Program-made: the position numbers and the translations under genes
NCBI GenBank assembly: GCA_017590115.1
Contig: JAGGNK010006448.1
Span: 7,302,099 to 7,366,098 of the forward strand
DNA: 64,000 nt
Origin: Montifringilla adamsi
Taxonomy: Eukaryota; Chordata; Aves; Passeriformes; Passeridae
Direction of reading: 5' to 3'
The notes under the pieces: model-generated
Seen by the model: the letters and a program-made list of their open reading frames with translations, nothing else
Told to the model about the DNA's origin: nothing
Database searches by the model: none
Part shown: piece after piece, positions 24,319 through 37,724 of the stretch
Layout of the letters: every line of letters starts with the position of its first letter
Position numbering within the stretch: position 1 is the stretch's first letter

Positions 24319-24633
24319 CTACAGGACATCTGTGCCCTTTCGGCTGGTAGGATACCACAGGACCTGAAGGATACAGTACAGAAAAATCAAATTATGCTTA
24401 ATACCTAAGTACTCCTGGGGGATGGCACTCATTTCTGACAACTGTCTGCATGTGTCCGAGCTGTCTGAGCTCTCATTTGAGTCAGTAGATATCTCAATAC
24501 TGTAAAATTTCTTTTGAACAGAACTTGAAATTGAATTAATAAGTAACTCTATAGCTGATGAGACTGTAGTGCTAGAGTTCACTTTCTGGTCTCTCTTGTT
24601 TAACTTTGCAGGTGGACCCTCAAAAGTCACCAC
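24319..24633 (-). other. Unrecognised Ser/Asp-rich open frame, possible pseudoexon
   Basis: A 104-codon frame on the minus strand contains an acidic serine-rich stretch, STDSNESSDSSDT, at about residues 49-61, followed by a Cys/Gln/Ser segment. An AG|GTATT splice-donor-like site falls in frame at 24405/24404. Upstream possible acceptors lack a good pyrimidine tract. I recognise no family. A frame of this length arises by chance in AT-rich DNA only when stops are avoided, and the composition is unlike its neighbours, so a lost exon or retrocopy cannot be excluded. I favour chance. Confidence 0.12.
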
Positions 24634-27600
24634 GTTTATTTAAAAAAAAACCCATTGATCACAGAGATATAGCTGACCTAGTGACATACTTGAAATCTAT
24701 GTTATTGAATTAATTTCATCCAGTTAGGATACAGAACCTGAAATCTTCTCCTAGGTAACACACCTGGCAATGTGCTTTGAAAGAATAAAGTTAGAATCAC
24801 CTGTTAAAAAGACAATACACTTTTATTGGTTAGTAGCATGTACCTGAACCACTGTCTTTCCCTGAGGAAATAAAGAGATGGATTACTGTTGTCAGATATA
24901 TGTAGCCATTTACTGGCTCATTTATCACAGACCTTTGCTTCCCTTGGAGTCACTGAAAAAGATTTTCTTTATTTAAGATGAAAACATTGATCCCAGACTA
25001 GTGAAAAATGTTGTGTTGTCTCTGACTAAATTGCTGCATCTAGAAAGTCTACATTTACCTAATCAGTATGTGCTCTCACCAGACTCTTTCCTCTTTTTCT
25101 CAATGCGGTTTATGAACAGCTTTTTTTAATGCCTATGCATCAAAATAGATTTTTTTTTCTCAAAAACATGATTCTATAATATTGACATATAATATTGAAG
25201 CTGACAGTGGCTATTTTGAGTCTCGTATTTGAACACAGATTATGACTGACACCTACTATAAAGAATAATCCTAATCAAAATAGAGAATATCAATGAATAC
25301 CATAATTATTATGATATTTTATAAAAATAAATAGGACTAAATCCAGTATGTGCCTTTATGAAACTTTGTCAAATTGTATTAAGGGAAACAATGATGAGGA
25401 ATTCCCAGCTACAAACCTTCAGATCAGAAAATACAGCATTGGTGATTAAAGTAGAAACAGTTATTATTTCATGTGCACAAATTTATCTCTTCAACTGATG
25501 AGTTTATTTATACTTTCCAAGACAATATAATTAATTTCAACAGAATTTTAATATAAAAAAATCAGAAATATGTTTTAAATTCATCATATGAATTTTAAAA
25601 TATAATTAATCTGTTAATATAGCAACATATTTTTCCAGCTGTTGCTAAAATGAAGGTTTTTTTACATTCCTGAAACTGATTTTTAGTAGTATTTTACTTT
25701 CAATTCCTCAAAATCAATACTATATTAAATTACGTTTTCCTGTACTTTCTTCTATACAATTTTTCAACTGGATTTTTCCATTTTTCTATCTAAATTTTAT
25801 TTCCTACCCAATCTACAAGCATTATTTGTACATCCAAATTTACTGAATTCTTCAGGTAGTAGCTCTGTATTTCTGCAAATGTCTGCCAAAACATATTTCT
25901 GGAGAGAATATGCTTGTCCTTGATCTGATTAATTACTTTTTTTCCTTTTCATTTCTTTGTAAAGACTGCTAGAAGAGTTCATAATATCAGACTAAGCTCC
26001 AGAGATTCAAATTGAAGTCAGTATATTTTTCTGTTTCCTCCAAAATATCCAATGTTTTAATAAATACTTATGGAAGCAGTAATCATGAAGAAAATGGCCA
26101 ACAATTAAGAACAAGGGTCTAAAACATCTCCACAGATCAGTGGTTCACTATTTTAATGGGACAGTTAAAAAGGAGCACTTGAGGTCATGACGGTAAAAAA
26201 AATATCACCTGGGTGAAACAAGCATTCTTTTTTTTCCCCCTCCATAAATACATAAAATCAGCAACAAAAGTAACAGGCTTCTGGATTGTCTAGTGCAAAA
26301 ATACTGCACTATTTAAAATTTTCATCATTCTAGGATCTGGAATTTCGGGGGCGAGGCAAAACCCCTTTTAATGTGATTTCATGCAGTTACACTGCAGCAC
26401 TGGGAAGGGATTTTTTCATCTTGATGCTTAAAGCTCACTAACAAGAATATATTTATGATTTTCTGAATTAAGCCAGAAGCAATGATATAATAGTTTCCAA
26501 AAACATGTGTAAATAGTAAAATTAAAAAGGAAAAAGCCAAACTAGTTCAACTTCTCTCTCTATGACATAAGAACCTGGTTTAGTTATAGACTTGGTCACT
26601 AACTTTATTCCAAAACTTGAAACAGACAAAATTTTTACCTAAATGTTCTGAAGAAGTCAGTCATGTGGATGTACTTACATAGGTAAAATTTAATAAACCA
26701 AGGTTTTGGGCCCTATGTTGATTGCTAACTCCATCACTCACATTATTTTGCTCACAAGGATAATTAATTTTCACTGCCTTAGCAGTATTTCTTACTTGAC
26801 CATTTATTTCCACTTTTGTCTTATTTTTCAAAGCCTGGGGCATATTCAATACATACTCAAGTATTAAAAATATTGGTCCAAAAGCATTCATAGAATGGAG
26901 AATAAAATTGGTGGCCAGAAGGCTGAAATGAAAGTAGAGGTCAGTAAATAAGTGGTCTGTATCAGTGAAACTGGTAGAAGCTAGTAGTGTTTTATTTAAA
27001 GTGGGCACAAGCACCATGGATGAATAAGCAGTGTCCTGCAGTAGTGAGAAAATGTGGCTCCAGCATGGGATTTATTCCAGACATCTGCAAAAACTTAACT
27101 CTGTGTAAGTTTCACCCGGGAAAAAATTTATTCCACAATTTGTTTTTTCATGGTCTGCAAGAATTATGTTTCTATTTTTGATCAGAGTTTCTTTGAAAAA
27201 AGCCTTCATCAGATGATTGTCACATACTATCAGCATTATTACCCAACTGTAATGATGTTTCTCACATAAAAATTTGCAAGAAAATAGCAAGGCCTGATTT
27301 TAACTTATGAACACATAGAAGCACTTATGAATACTTGAAAGACATTTTGATATAAATTAACACACAATATAAATAAATTTATGCTAATCAAATCTCACAA
27401 TAATAATAAAAAAAAAAACCATTTTAAAGTGGTTCATAACAGAATTTTAGAATTAGAATAAGTGAGAACAAATAGAAATGTATGGTTTGGAGGTATCAAT
27501 TCTGCATTATCTTGTTTCCTTTTAATGAGGTAATTAAAGGCATATTTCAGAAATGTTAACAGAAAAGAAGAATTGCAAAGCCTGTAGCATTCAAGTCTAA

Positions 27601-28866
27601 AATCAAATGATAGGCAATCTCATTTGTCATCTTGAAAAAAAAATCCAGAGGAAGCAGTATTACTTTACATATCCTTATAATGTTTTTCAAAGACCACAGT
27701 TTAAAACCTTCTGAGAATCTAGATAGCAATTACATTATTACCTTTGACATCTTTTAGATATTGGGTTTAATTACAGGTAAAGTTGGACACTGTTAAATTT
27801 ATCTTCTTTATGGTTAGAGATAACCTAAATAAAGTTTGGCTGTTTTATACATTGGCTTCTTTTCATTTCTTCATAATTTTATCAGAAATACCTGGACTGC
27901 AGATTTAAAAATGAAGAAAGAGAAACAGAAAGCTTTGCTTTTGCTTAAGGAAATAGGAAAGATGATGAGGGAAATAGTAGTTCTTTCCAGTAAGTACCAA
28001 TTAGACTGAATATGTGCATCACAACATTAAGGAAAGAACATTTTCCTCCATTTTAGAGGAAACTTTTATATTAGGCAAAGCAAAAATGCAAAAAAGAACA
28101 GTTAGGATGCAACCCAAAAGGCTGAAAAATCTGGTCATAATATTTTCCTACAAAGTACAGCATGCTTTCTCCATATACTTTTATTTAGGCAAGGTATCAA
28201 ATTTATTTGCTATGGAAATATTTTAGCATTTGTGCCATAGTATGAATGTGATATGTCTACTGTAAAGTTTTGGGCTATTTCTCCATATACTGAATATATT
28301 AACAATATATTAACAGCATGAGCCCATAGGAAGTCAATAAATGCAAAATGGGATGCTTTATACCTTTAGACCTTAACTGAATGAAGGTATTGTCCCCACA
28401 TTGCATTTATACATCTACTAAAAATGAAGCCATTATATCAATTTCCATGCCATCTCATTCTGGAAATATTGTTGCTAAGATAAAGAAAATAGAAAGATGG
28501 AAAATGCAGAGGAATAATGAACAAAAAATGCACATGTTTATAATAATGGCAACAGCCTGGATTGTGTCTATTTCTGTAGCATATTTTCACTAAATGAAGA
28601 ATAACTTAAAAATCCTTCACTGCAAATTTTACATATACCACTTTACCTCTCTCAAACATCTTTGCATTTATACAGATGTCATGATTTTTATAGGAACATC
28701 CACAGCACATTCACGTTTGGCATTGTGGCACTTTTTAATGTTTTCTAATAAAGTAATACTTTGGAGAAGCTGCACATACAAAATGCACAAGAAATGGAAA
28801 AAAATATGTTTTGTTCTTTCATGGACAGTGTAACACTGATAGGTATAAATTCCTAGGCAGAGAAAC

Positions 28867-28920
28867 AAAACTATAATGTCTTATCATTATTTAACAAAAC
28901 TCTAATGTCTTATTATTATT
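28867..28920. repeat. 29-bp tandem duplication
   Basis: AAAACTATAATGTCTTATCA is followed 29 bp later by AAAACTCTAATGTCTTATTA. The units differ at a few bases. Confidence 0.85.
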
Positions 28921-30973
28921 TGGAGACCACAAAACCACTGATGATAACTGGAAGGGTATTTTAATCTTGAGCTGGCATTAGACCAGTCCTTAAAAGAATA
29001 AACTTTTCCTTGCTGAGGAACAAATAGCAAGGTCAAGTTGCTTAATTAAAAATCAGCAACACAGTAATATTTGTGCATTATAAGTCTTGAAGATTATACA
29101 TTATTAAATATTTTGGTCTAGTCTTTGTGCAAACTATTAGCATTTAATGAAGTTACTTTTTTTCTGTTATTGTTAAGTGGGATTTTTACCCTGATTTTAG
29201 ATTCATTTATACCTTAAGAGAATAAGTGGTCTTTTCTTCCAATAGTCCTTATAGGAAAAAAAACCCCAGTCATTACCTGCTGGATTATTAGGGACCTCGC
29301 CATAGTGACAACCACACATCTACCTGCATAGAAAGGGTAATGTTTCTTTCTTGGCAAATTTTCTTTTCTAGTATGTCCCAAAATATTTGTTCTATTTCAA
29401 TTTTTGGACAGTGGGAAATGACTATGAATAAGATTAGTCAACTCAAACTGCAAATTTTGTGATCATTATTTGTTCTGGGGAAAATTAACCTGCATTATAA
29501 GCTAGAGATATAGATTTTTTTTTCTCTACCTTTGATCAAAACTTCCAGTTTTTAGAAAACTAAAATGCTTTCAAATTATGAAATAAATATTCATATAGCC
29601 AAATTAGGATACCAAAACAAAAATTGTAAAATTAATATGTATATCATTATATAATTCACACGTATTATTGAGAAAAATTTTAATTTCTTCAGTAGCAAAT
29701 TCTGCTTACTGTTGAGGAAACCAGGAACTCAAATTTAATCACATCAATTGAATATGGAAAATATAAAATTAATATGGGTCGAGTACATATAAAGTATAAT
29801 TTCAATAATGAAAATATAAAGAAATATGGAAAAGAGAACTGAGTTGTTTTATTTTTGGGGTTTTTTTTGTGGCAAAATGGAATACTGATTAAAAACATTT
29901 TTAGAGTACCAAAGCAGACTGTACATAGGAATCTTTATCTCCTCAGAAATATGGAATGTGAAATTTAAGCTTTGTGCTGTCAACCACCATCTTAACACTT
30001 TCACTGTAAAGAAATTAACTATTCTGAAAAATATATATTTGCTTCTATGGAAAAAAAAAAAAAAAAAAAACCACATAAAACACCACAATCAACAACAGCA
30101 GGATCAGAAATAAGACATAGCAGAAATTGATAGTAAGTGTCCAAAGTCCTGTACTTTGTTGATGACATTGCTAATGGAAAATGTCTGAAAAATTATACAC
30201 CTAGACAAATAATTTGATAAATGTGAATAATGAAGTGGGATTCAAAGACAAGAGAAATAGAGAAAGGAATATTGAAAAGAATGGGGAAAGTTTACTTTTT
30301 GTGGTGGTATGGTTAGGTAAGAGGATGTCTCCTCTATAAGAAAACTATAACATTGTTTACCTGATTCCAGAAATCCTCTGTCAACATTTCTGAGTTAGAC
30401 TAAAGAAACTTCTCATGCTGTTGTGTGCTTTCTTGAAAGATGAAAGCATTTTGAGATTAGCAAATAAAGTCTTATAAAACAAAAGTTTAATATAATAAAT
30501 TGAAGCATGGTATCTGATACCTTCTGATCTGCTTCCCAGGGTAGGTTGTTCTGTAGATCACAGCCTTGTCAGAGCCTTAGACTATGAAAATACAGATGAT
30601 AACCCACCTAAATAAAAGACAACCTTTCCATTGACCTTGATGAACTTTGAATCACTGCTGTACTTCCTTTTTACATGGTCTTTCCATATCATAGAGCTAA
30701 TATCAGTTGCTGATACTTTAAAGTATTTCCTGTGTGTTAAATTGCTGTGCATAGAACCAACCATGTCACAGTATTTTCCCAGTTCTCTTTCCAGTTTCCC
30801 ACTTCACAGCTGGAGCAACATTTTTCTTTGTTTTCATTGTTATTTTCCATGTGAAAGTTTCTTTTCCGCGTACATTTTTTCCATGTTCTTTTCCATGTAC
30901 CCTTCATTTCTTGCCCAAATCTGACATTCTGTCAGTATTACATAAGACATTTATCTCTGTTCAATTTAAATCC

Positions 30974-30989
30974 TGTACTATATAGTACA
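30974..30989. repeat. 16-bp perfect palindrome
   Basis: TGTACTATATAGTACA equals its own reverse complement. It is probably a chance feature of AT-rich DNA. Confidence 0.9.
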
Positions 30990-31817
30990 CCTGTGAATAC
31001 TGATCTAGAATGACAGATAATTCCACCGAAAATGTCTACATTTTACTACTTGCTGGAACCATTTCTGCTGTATTTATGAGTGTAAGAACATTTGGTACTT
31101 GTGTTAATGTACCAAAAATAAGCAACATTTCTATTAGTTATTTTCCATTTATTTTCCTTTTGAATGTCTGCCATTTACTTCCATCTGCTTGTTTACATAT
31201 CATATATTTTTCTTTTTGTTTCTGAAGATTATAAGAAGGAAATGCAAAACATAATGTTAAGAAAAAAAAGTATATTGCTTATTCTCCTTTATTTGTCATA
31301 CAGAATATCTAGCAATTTCCTAGTAATGCCCCTGTTGTCTTAGTATAAAATTAGTAACAGTTACTCCTTATGTGGAGATATGTTAACCTGACAAAATGAA
31401 AAAATATATATCTTCACAGCTCAATGAAATTTTATCCCATTAACACTTAATGTGGTTTTTTTGTTTTATTTTTCAGTATAACTTTAAGAGATAGTAAACA
31501 TGCAATTTTGACAAGAAAAACATAAGAACATAATGAAAAGAAATACAAATGTTGATAGCATAAGTCTCTTCTAAAGGTACACTTTTTTTTAGAATTGCTT
31601 TTGTTCACAGTACCTATCTTTAACTTCCTACATCAGTCAGATTAATTAGAACTGAGGTAATTTTCTTTCTAGTAATATAATAAATAGCATAGGATTGGAC
31701 TTTGTTCAGAAGATGAAAAAATCAGATCATCGTGTTCTAGACAAGATTCTTTCAATGCATATGTAGATGTGATTTTCTATAGCTATAACAAACACCTGTA
31801 TCTGCATCTTAAAAATA

Positions 31818-32105
31818 TTTTTTAACCCCAGACCAGCAACTAAGCATCACATTGCCACTCACTCACTCTGCCCATGAGTAAAAGTGAGAAGATTCATGGG
31901 CTGAGATAAATACAGTTTAACAGATAAAGCAAAAGCTGTGCATACAAGCAAAGCAAAGCAAGGATTTTTTTTCACCACTTCCTATCAGTGGGCAGGAGTT
32001 CAGCCATCTTCAGGAAATCAGGGCTCTATCTCACATAATGATGTCTAGGGAAGGCAAATGCCGTCACTGTTAATGTCCCTCCTCGTTCCCCAGCCTTATA
32101 TATGA
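31818..32105 (-). mobile_element. 3' half (R/U5) of an avian ERV LTR (family B)
   Basis: On the minus strand the piece begins at a TATATA box (32097-32103) and continues through a CTTCCC...CATTTGCC-type R region, TTTATCTCAGCCCATGAATC, and a TTGCTGGTCTGGGGTTAA-like end. It matches the downstream half of the LTR at 51476-52055: both contain a GCCCTG or GGCCCTA block followed by a GGTTGAACACC/GGCTGAACTCC-like block. The whole U3 upstream of the TATA box is absent. No internal retroviral genes adjoin it. Confidence 0.75.
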
Positions 32106-34711
32106 ACCAAAAAACCCAATGAGAAAATAACAAACTACAATGATAGCAGATACTAATCTATTTTTTTAACAAATTTAAAAGCCACTTATGGGGAAATAAG
32201 CATTCTAGAGAATATTACAGATTAAGTGAAGATTACAGATTAAGTTAAAAGTCTTAAAGAGACACAGCATAAAATTCAGTCTATGTGAAAACAAAAATTA
32301 AACAAATCTGTGTAGCTGAGTGACACCTAAAAACCCCAAAGCTATCTAAGTCTGGAATTTAATGTTTAGAACCCTTGTGAAAAACATGAAGCAGAAAAAG
32401 AAACAAGTATATTTGCAGGCAATGCAAAAACCAGGTAGGTCATTACATCCAATTTCATAGAAATGGCAAAAACCAGAAAAAATTCCTTTACTTAAATATA
32501 TGAAAATAGATAAAGCTGTTTCTGCTAGCTGTCTGCTGAAGTGACTAAGATGGATTTCAGTATTAACTTTCATGTCTAGTGTCAGGCAAATGATGGACAG
32601 ATCAAATTATCTAGTACCTAATGATGCCACACCTTGCATCTTCTGACATATAATGATGAAAACTGTAGCAGAAAATCTGAATGCTTCCCTGCCACATCTC
32701 ACATCTCTTTCAGTTTTTGCTTCTTTTGCTCTTATTGGAAAACAGATATGAAACAACTCTGTTCTGGCACTAGGAACATGCACTTATTTCACAGTCTAAA
32801 TTTATCTGTAACAGAGTAGAAAAGTATTTTAATGTAATTGTTTACTTTTCCTCTAAAATGTTTTCCCTTGGACTTTCCAACACATTTATGAACAGCACTG
32901 AAATGGCAAACTCAACTGCTCAAGCTCTCTGATTCATCAATAGGACAGGTTTTCCATATTTCTGATCATACAAATTTCCTTTCTTGGCATCAGGTCCGCA
33001 ATTACCTTTAAGCATGTATGATTACACTGTGTCATGCTTCAAGTGACTCTACACACCATTAAGAATATTTTTCTGTCTCTGAAATACCTAACTTGTATGA
33101 TTTGTTATTTGTTCAGTTTGTTTTGCTGTCTCCATGGCTGTGCCATAGGGGCATTTAAAAGTGGGGGTGTATATCCACATCCATTTGTACTGCAGGATCC
33201 TTTAATTATAGGTGTTGACCTTGAATTTTGCATTATTAAATTTCTTCCTACCTTAGTTGTTTCAGCCTTCCAAGTAATGTTTTTCTGTTTTTTTCCCCAA
33301 CTGTCCTTTTTACTGACTAACTCTTTCTATAAATGTGTGTCATTAGCATTTTTTACCAGCACATTTTGCTTTCTGTGCCAAGGCCAAGTGGAAATGTTAA
33401 GCAAGATTTCGCTTACACTTATAATTTAAGAGAATAATTGAATTTCATAGCGTAGAATCTAGCTCCTTGATTTAGCCATCAATGTTCATCTATGTAATAA
33501 GAATCTTTGAAAAAGGGATGACTGTGTTTATACACAGCAAATATGCCTACAAGAGGCATATGAAAGTCTAGAAACGTATTCTAGGTAATATATAAATGAA
33601 AATTTGAAGTTATTCCTAAATTACAGTTAATTTAAAAAAGATGGTGATTTGGAAATAAGAAATAAAAATATTGATCTTCATAAAAATTCTTAATAATAAA
33701 AAGAATTAAGTGACAGGATAGATTTTCTTTGGGAAAAAAAATACAACAAGCAAGCAAGCAAAACAAAAACTCAGCTGCAACACCACAAAGTGGTTGCAGT
33801 GTACAACAAACCATCTGTAAAAAATTATAACTCTGCAATAAAGCAATACATATTGAAAACTTTCAGAGTTCTTTATAACATTAAGAAATAAATAATTAAA
33901 ATAGATATAAAGCTCCATTATAAACTTACCTTCCATAGAATTCCACAGGTAAATATTGTGTATCTAAGGAAAGAATCTTGGTCATCATGTACCATATTTA
34001 CAGTGGTTTTCAGCTCTCTAAATGAACATATATATCTCCAATGGATTATACAATATCCAAATTCAGAAAATGAAAACAGATGTAAAATGTGATGTTTAGA
34101 GTAGTACTGCAACTTCCACTAGTGCTTTAAAAAGTATGGGTTGGATATTAACTGAGTTTATCATAATAATTCTCTTGGACTTATTTCTGGTTGCACCATT
34201 GGTTTAAATACAACTAAAATCAAGGAAGATTTTAACAGATTTTTCCTTGTTTCAACACATTTTAAAACTTTGTACATCCTCATCCTATGAGGAATCTTTC
34301 ACGAAATTGGTTGCCTTTCAAAATTACCATTGACTTCAACAGAGTAACTCCTATATGTAAAACTTTATAAATAATTTCTTCTTAGTTGCTTTCCGGAAAT
34401 AGGGATGTTTCTTCTGACATTTTAAAGTAGATAGTATTTTAAACATCCACATTCAAGCTTTAAATTTTTTGGCACTTACAATGAGTATTTGTATGAAAAA
34501 GAATACTTGTTAGCAGATATACAATATAGATATTAAACACATTGTCATAGGCATGCATCCATTTAGTGTTGAATTCTATTCCACTTCAAATAGAATTCTT
34601 CATATATTTAATCTATCCCTAGATAGATCAGAGCTCTCATTTAGTTATGAATAAGTTAATTTTTCCACTAATATTTTTGGGTATATATATCTGTATATGT
34701 CTCTGTGTGTG
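32106..34711. other. Unique AT-rich non-coding stretch
   Basis: No transposon or gene is recognised. It contains an 18-bp tandem repeat near 32214-32248 and a perfect hairpin at 34571-34598. A hydrophobic 131-codon frame (33034-33429) has no recognisable domain. Confidence 0.5.
34571..34598. repeat. Perfect inverted repeat, 10-bp arms, 8-nt loop
   Basis: GAATTCTATT (34571-34580) pairs with AATAGAATTC (34589-34598) around the loop CCACTTCA. It lies about 110 bp from the edge of an LTR. No function is implied. Confidence 0.9.
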
Positions 34712-35271
34712 TGTGCTAGTTTGAAAGCTAACCTATGAGAGATTCCAAGTCAGAACTACAATTTAATAGGAAAATTTTTAAAAAGGCAGAAAACACTGGC
34801 TTAACCTGACAGAGTCAGGATACAACCCGATACCCTGTTGGTCAGGGTGGTGGTTGCAGTCTGATTAAATGGTGGCTGCAGTCCTGTTGAAGCAGTTGAT
34901 GCTGTTCTGTTGAAGCGGTGATCCTGTAGAAGGGGCCAGCCTTCCTCTGAAGGTCCAGTGGTGGTTATGTAGCTGTTGTCCTCTGGGAATCCAGTAGGTA
35001 TTCCACTCCTCAGATTATATCCAGGTGGGAATGCTTGGTCCTTCCCCCTGGGCGGAGCATCTCGCAATGGGATGATGTAATTTTATTTTATTTAATTTTA
35101 GTCATGTAGTGAGACTCCATGGCCCATTAGCAGAAGATATCCCTAGGAGGGAGTTATGAGGGGTGGGCTGTGGAAGAGATAAAGAATACTGCCCCACCTG
35201 TTTTTAACAGCTTATGAAGATGGTGATAGAATACATACTGTTGGTTTCATTTTACATTGTCACCTAAGACA
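34712..35271 (-). mobile_element. Solo LTR of an avian endogenous retrovirus (family C)
   Basis: A block of about 560 bp on the minus strand begins TGTCTTAGG (at 35271) and ends CTAGCACA (at 34712), giving TG...CA termini. It holds a TATA box, GGATATAATCTG (35011-35022), and an ATTAAA polyadenylation signal (34762-34767). The text around GGCTTAACCTGACAGAGTCA and CAATGGGATGATGTAATTTT is recognised by eye as an avian ERV LTR. No internal genes adjoin it. An 88-codon minus-strand frame (34801-35067) lies within it and is not a retroviral gene. The edges rest on the TG/CA ends. No clear target-site duplication was found, and the left end is blurred by a TG repeat. Confidence 0.75.
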
Positions 35272-36719
35272 ACCTGTATTTTTTTTTAAAGATTAAAGTT
35301 CAGTACTAATCAAAATTTCAATAAAATATGGTAATTTTTGCAACTTGGGCAGTTTGATTGATGTCAGGATGTTAAAAATATGCAATCCTGACTCTGTGAC
35401 CTACACCAAAATTCTCTCTACTGAGGTCTTGATTTTTAAATATGCTGCAAAACATTATTTGAAGTTACCTTGAGAGGATTAGATTATTTCACAGTATTTT
35501 GCTTTTGTAGATTGTGATTCAAAGATGTAACTCAAAATTAAAATTGCACGTTTGATTTTATTGCAGTAAATAGAGACTAACAGTTTAGAGATACTTGTCA
35601 AAAATATTTTTACTTCAAAAGAAAATATTCTGTCATGCCTCCATCCTTTTGTTCTAACACAGCTTATATACCATCTCCATTTCTATATATATTTTTATAA
35701 CTGCTTCTCCACAAATATGTGTGCATTTTCTTACAAAATTCTGACTTAGACATTACAGCTGATGTGTATGGTGAACATACCATCCTACATTATCTCTAGT
35801 ATGTAGTAAGTAATATTACATTAATTTATCCAGAGCTGAAGGGGGAAATGTGCAGAATAGCTTCCTATGAATTTATTTTTGAACGAATACATATTTGTCT
35901 ATCAAATGCTGGGTTTACCAAGAATCAAAAATAAAATCTCATTGGGTTAAAGTCAGACCTTAAGAACTCCCCTTATTTTCTATATTTGAAAATCATACAA
36001 TCTATCTCTTGAAAATTCTATTATCATTGGCCTCATTTGGTAAGTAATGTTTTCATCTGATTATTTTCATGCTTGCTTGATATTTTCATGCTGATTCCAC
36101 AATATGAGATATTGACATAAGTCAGAAAGATTATATGTCTATAGGTAAATTTATGTTTATATTATATCTATAGGTAGATTAATGTTTGTAAGTCTATGTG
36201 TACATACAGATATGCTGCAAATACAATCATATTAACACACATCTTTTTTTATTACTTACAAAATATAAAGCAATTTGTATTATCTGAGCAATCTACACAT
36301 GTGTGTAACCCACAATCATTAGTACACTGCAGTTGTTCAGTCCTCCTCAGATTGTTTTCTATATTTGAAGCTTCTGGTATTAGTGGATTTTTTCCATGGT
36401 TGCTGAATTTAATATTAAAGCAAGTAGAACTGTGAAACAATGATTTCACAGCGTTGTCAGTATGGCCTGTGAAGGCTAAGTAGGGATATTTAATTTCCAT
36501 ATACTATCCATAACCTGGATGTTAAAAAGTAGGCATTTGTCCTTAATGCAAAGCAAAAAGGGAACTTTAATTATTTTAAATTAAATTTCAGCAGAGTGCA
36601 AACTCTGTATATCGCAGTACATTACAAACACCTACCTTTTTGTAAGTTGTGCCTATTGTGCCTGATATGACTCCTCACAATACCTTTACATCCAGCAGTT
36701 TTAGAAAACAATAAAACCA
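35272..36719. other. Unique AT-rich non-coding stretch
   Basis: No gene or transposon is recognised. A 29-bp imperfect repeat around CTATAGGTA occurs at 36139 and 36168. Confidence 0.5.
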
Positions 36720-37150
36720 CCCTCCTCCTTGTTTTCTCTACCTTAGACTGAATAAATCCCAATATCTCAGCTTTTCTTGTGCCACCTAGGACACCAGTAC
36801 ATTGTTCTTTTTTCAGCCTGTGTCAATCCTCCTGAAAAGCAGCTCGGTCCATCAGCCTGTGAATCACTACCACCAATTTTGCATTGTTTGCAAACTTGTT
36901 GATAATTCATCATTTTCTGTCATCCAGATGAGTAATGAAGAGATTAGACATTAAAAGCATCCTTTCAAGCTTTGAGGAATGTGGCCAATAACTTGTGGTT
37001 ACCTTGACTCCATACTGCTCTTAACAAACCTTTAATCCTGGCAATTCAGCCAGTTTTCTAATTCCCATCTTTCATGCACAAATTCTGTTTTTATAGACCT
37101 CCTGAGCAGCTAATCTCCTGTACAGTCTCTCCTGTACTTCCTTTCTGTGT
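36720..37150 (-). mobile_element. Ancient CR1 LINE fragment
   Basis: The plus strand reads as a heavily decayed antisense CR1 ORF2: CAAACTTGTTGATAATTCAT, then CATCCAGATGAGTAATGAAG, then GCCAGTTTTCTAATTCCCAT. These correspond to the CR1 segment before and through the RT core. The divergence and indels suggest an old subfamily. It may extend weakly to about 37340. Confidence 0.5.
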
Positions 37151-37724
37151 CTGGGTTAACACATTTCCTCTGCTCTTCAATTCCAGTTTTCTTATACTTG
37201 TCTGTAATTTTATATTTTAGAATTGACCAGTCTTGTTTTATAAGTAGTTTATCCTTGAAGATAGAGCAGAAACTGCATAACTATTTTTTAATTCCTTCAG
37301 TGTCATCCCTTGCCTTGTGCACTTCTTCAGGTCACTCATAAAATGCCTGTTGCCTTTTCTCATCCTTTATTTTTTAATCTTTCTGCACCCAGTTCTCTCT
37401 AATTACATGATCTCAGAGATCCCTTACAAGAAATAATGGGTACAATATGGTTGAACTTTCTCCCTTTCTATCATTTCTCTCTTCTCTGCAAGTGAATCTT
37501 CATTCTCTATGTATTTTCTTTTTTCTTATTCACTCATCCCATCACACTAAGGTAGAAATCTATATTTGACCACACAAATTATTCACAAGAGACCTCGTCT
37601 TTATTGAATACTAAGGGATTGAAAATATGATTCCATTAGAAATAATTATATTAGAGGGATTTAAAGTGAAATATTTTAATCTAGAATTGAATCTCACACT
37701 TTTTATTTGATTTCTATAATTTGT
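37151..37724. other. Non-coding stretch, possibly more decayed CR1
   Basis: A weak CR1-like character fades out after about 37340. Otherwise the sequence is AT-rich with no recognised feature. Confidence 0.4.

Larger units (their letters stand above)
23589..31817. other. Long unique AT-rich stretch without recognised genes
   Basis: About 8.2 kb hold no recognised transposon. There are short overlapping frames on both strands. The only one with a non-random look is the Ser/Asp-rich minus-strand frame at 24319-24633, listed separately. Small tandem duplications (28867-28920), an A-run (30050-30070) and a 16-bp palindrome (30974-30989) are present. Confidence 0.5.

Noticed and set aside
26661..27017. 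118-codon minus-strand frame as an exon
   Set aside because: The frame has no domain and sits in AT-rich unique sequence without supporting splice sites.
33034..33429. 131-codon hydrophobic frame as a membrane protein
   Set aside because: Phe/Leu/Cys-rich frames are expected from T-rich DNA, and no family resemblance or promoter context is seen.
34801..35067. 88-codon minus-strand frame as a retroviral protein
   Set aside because: It lies wholly inside an LTR between the TATA box and the polyadenylation signal, and shows no retroviral motif.
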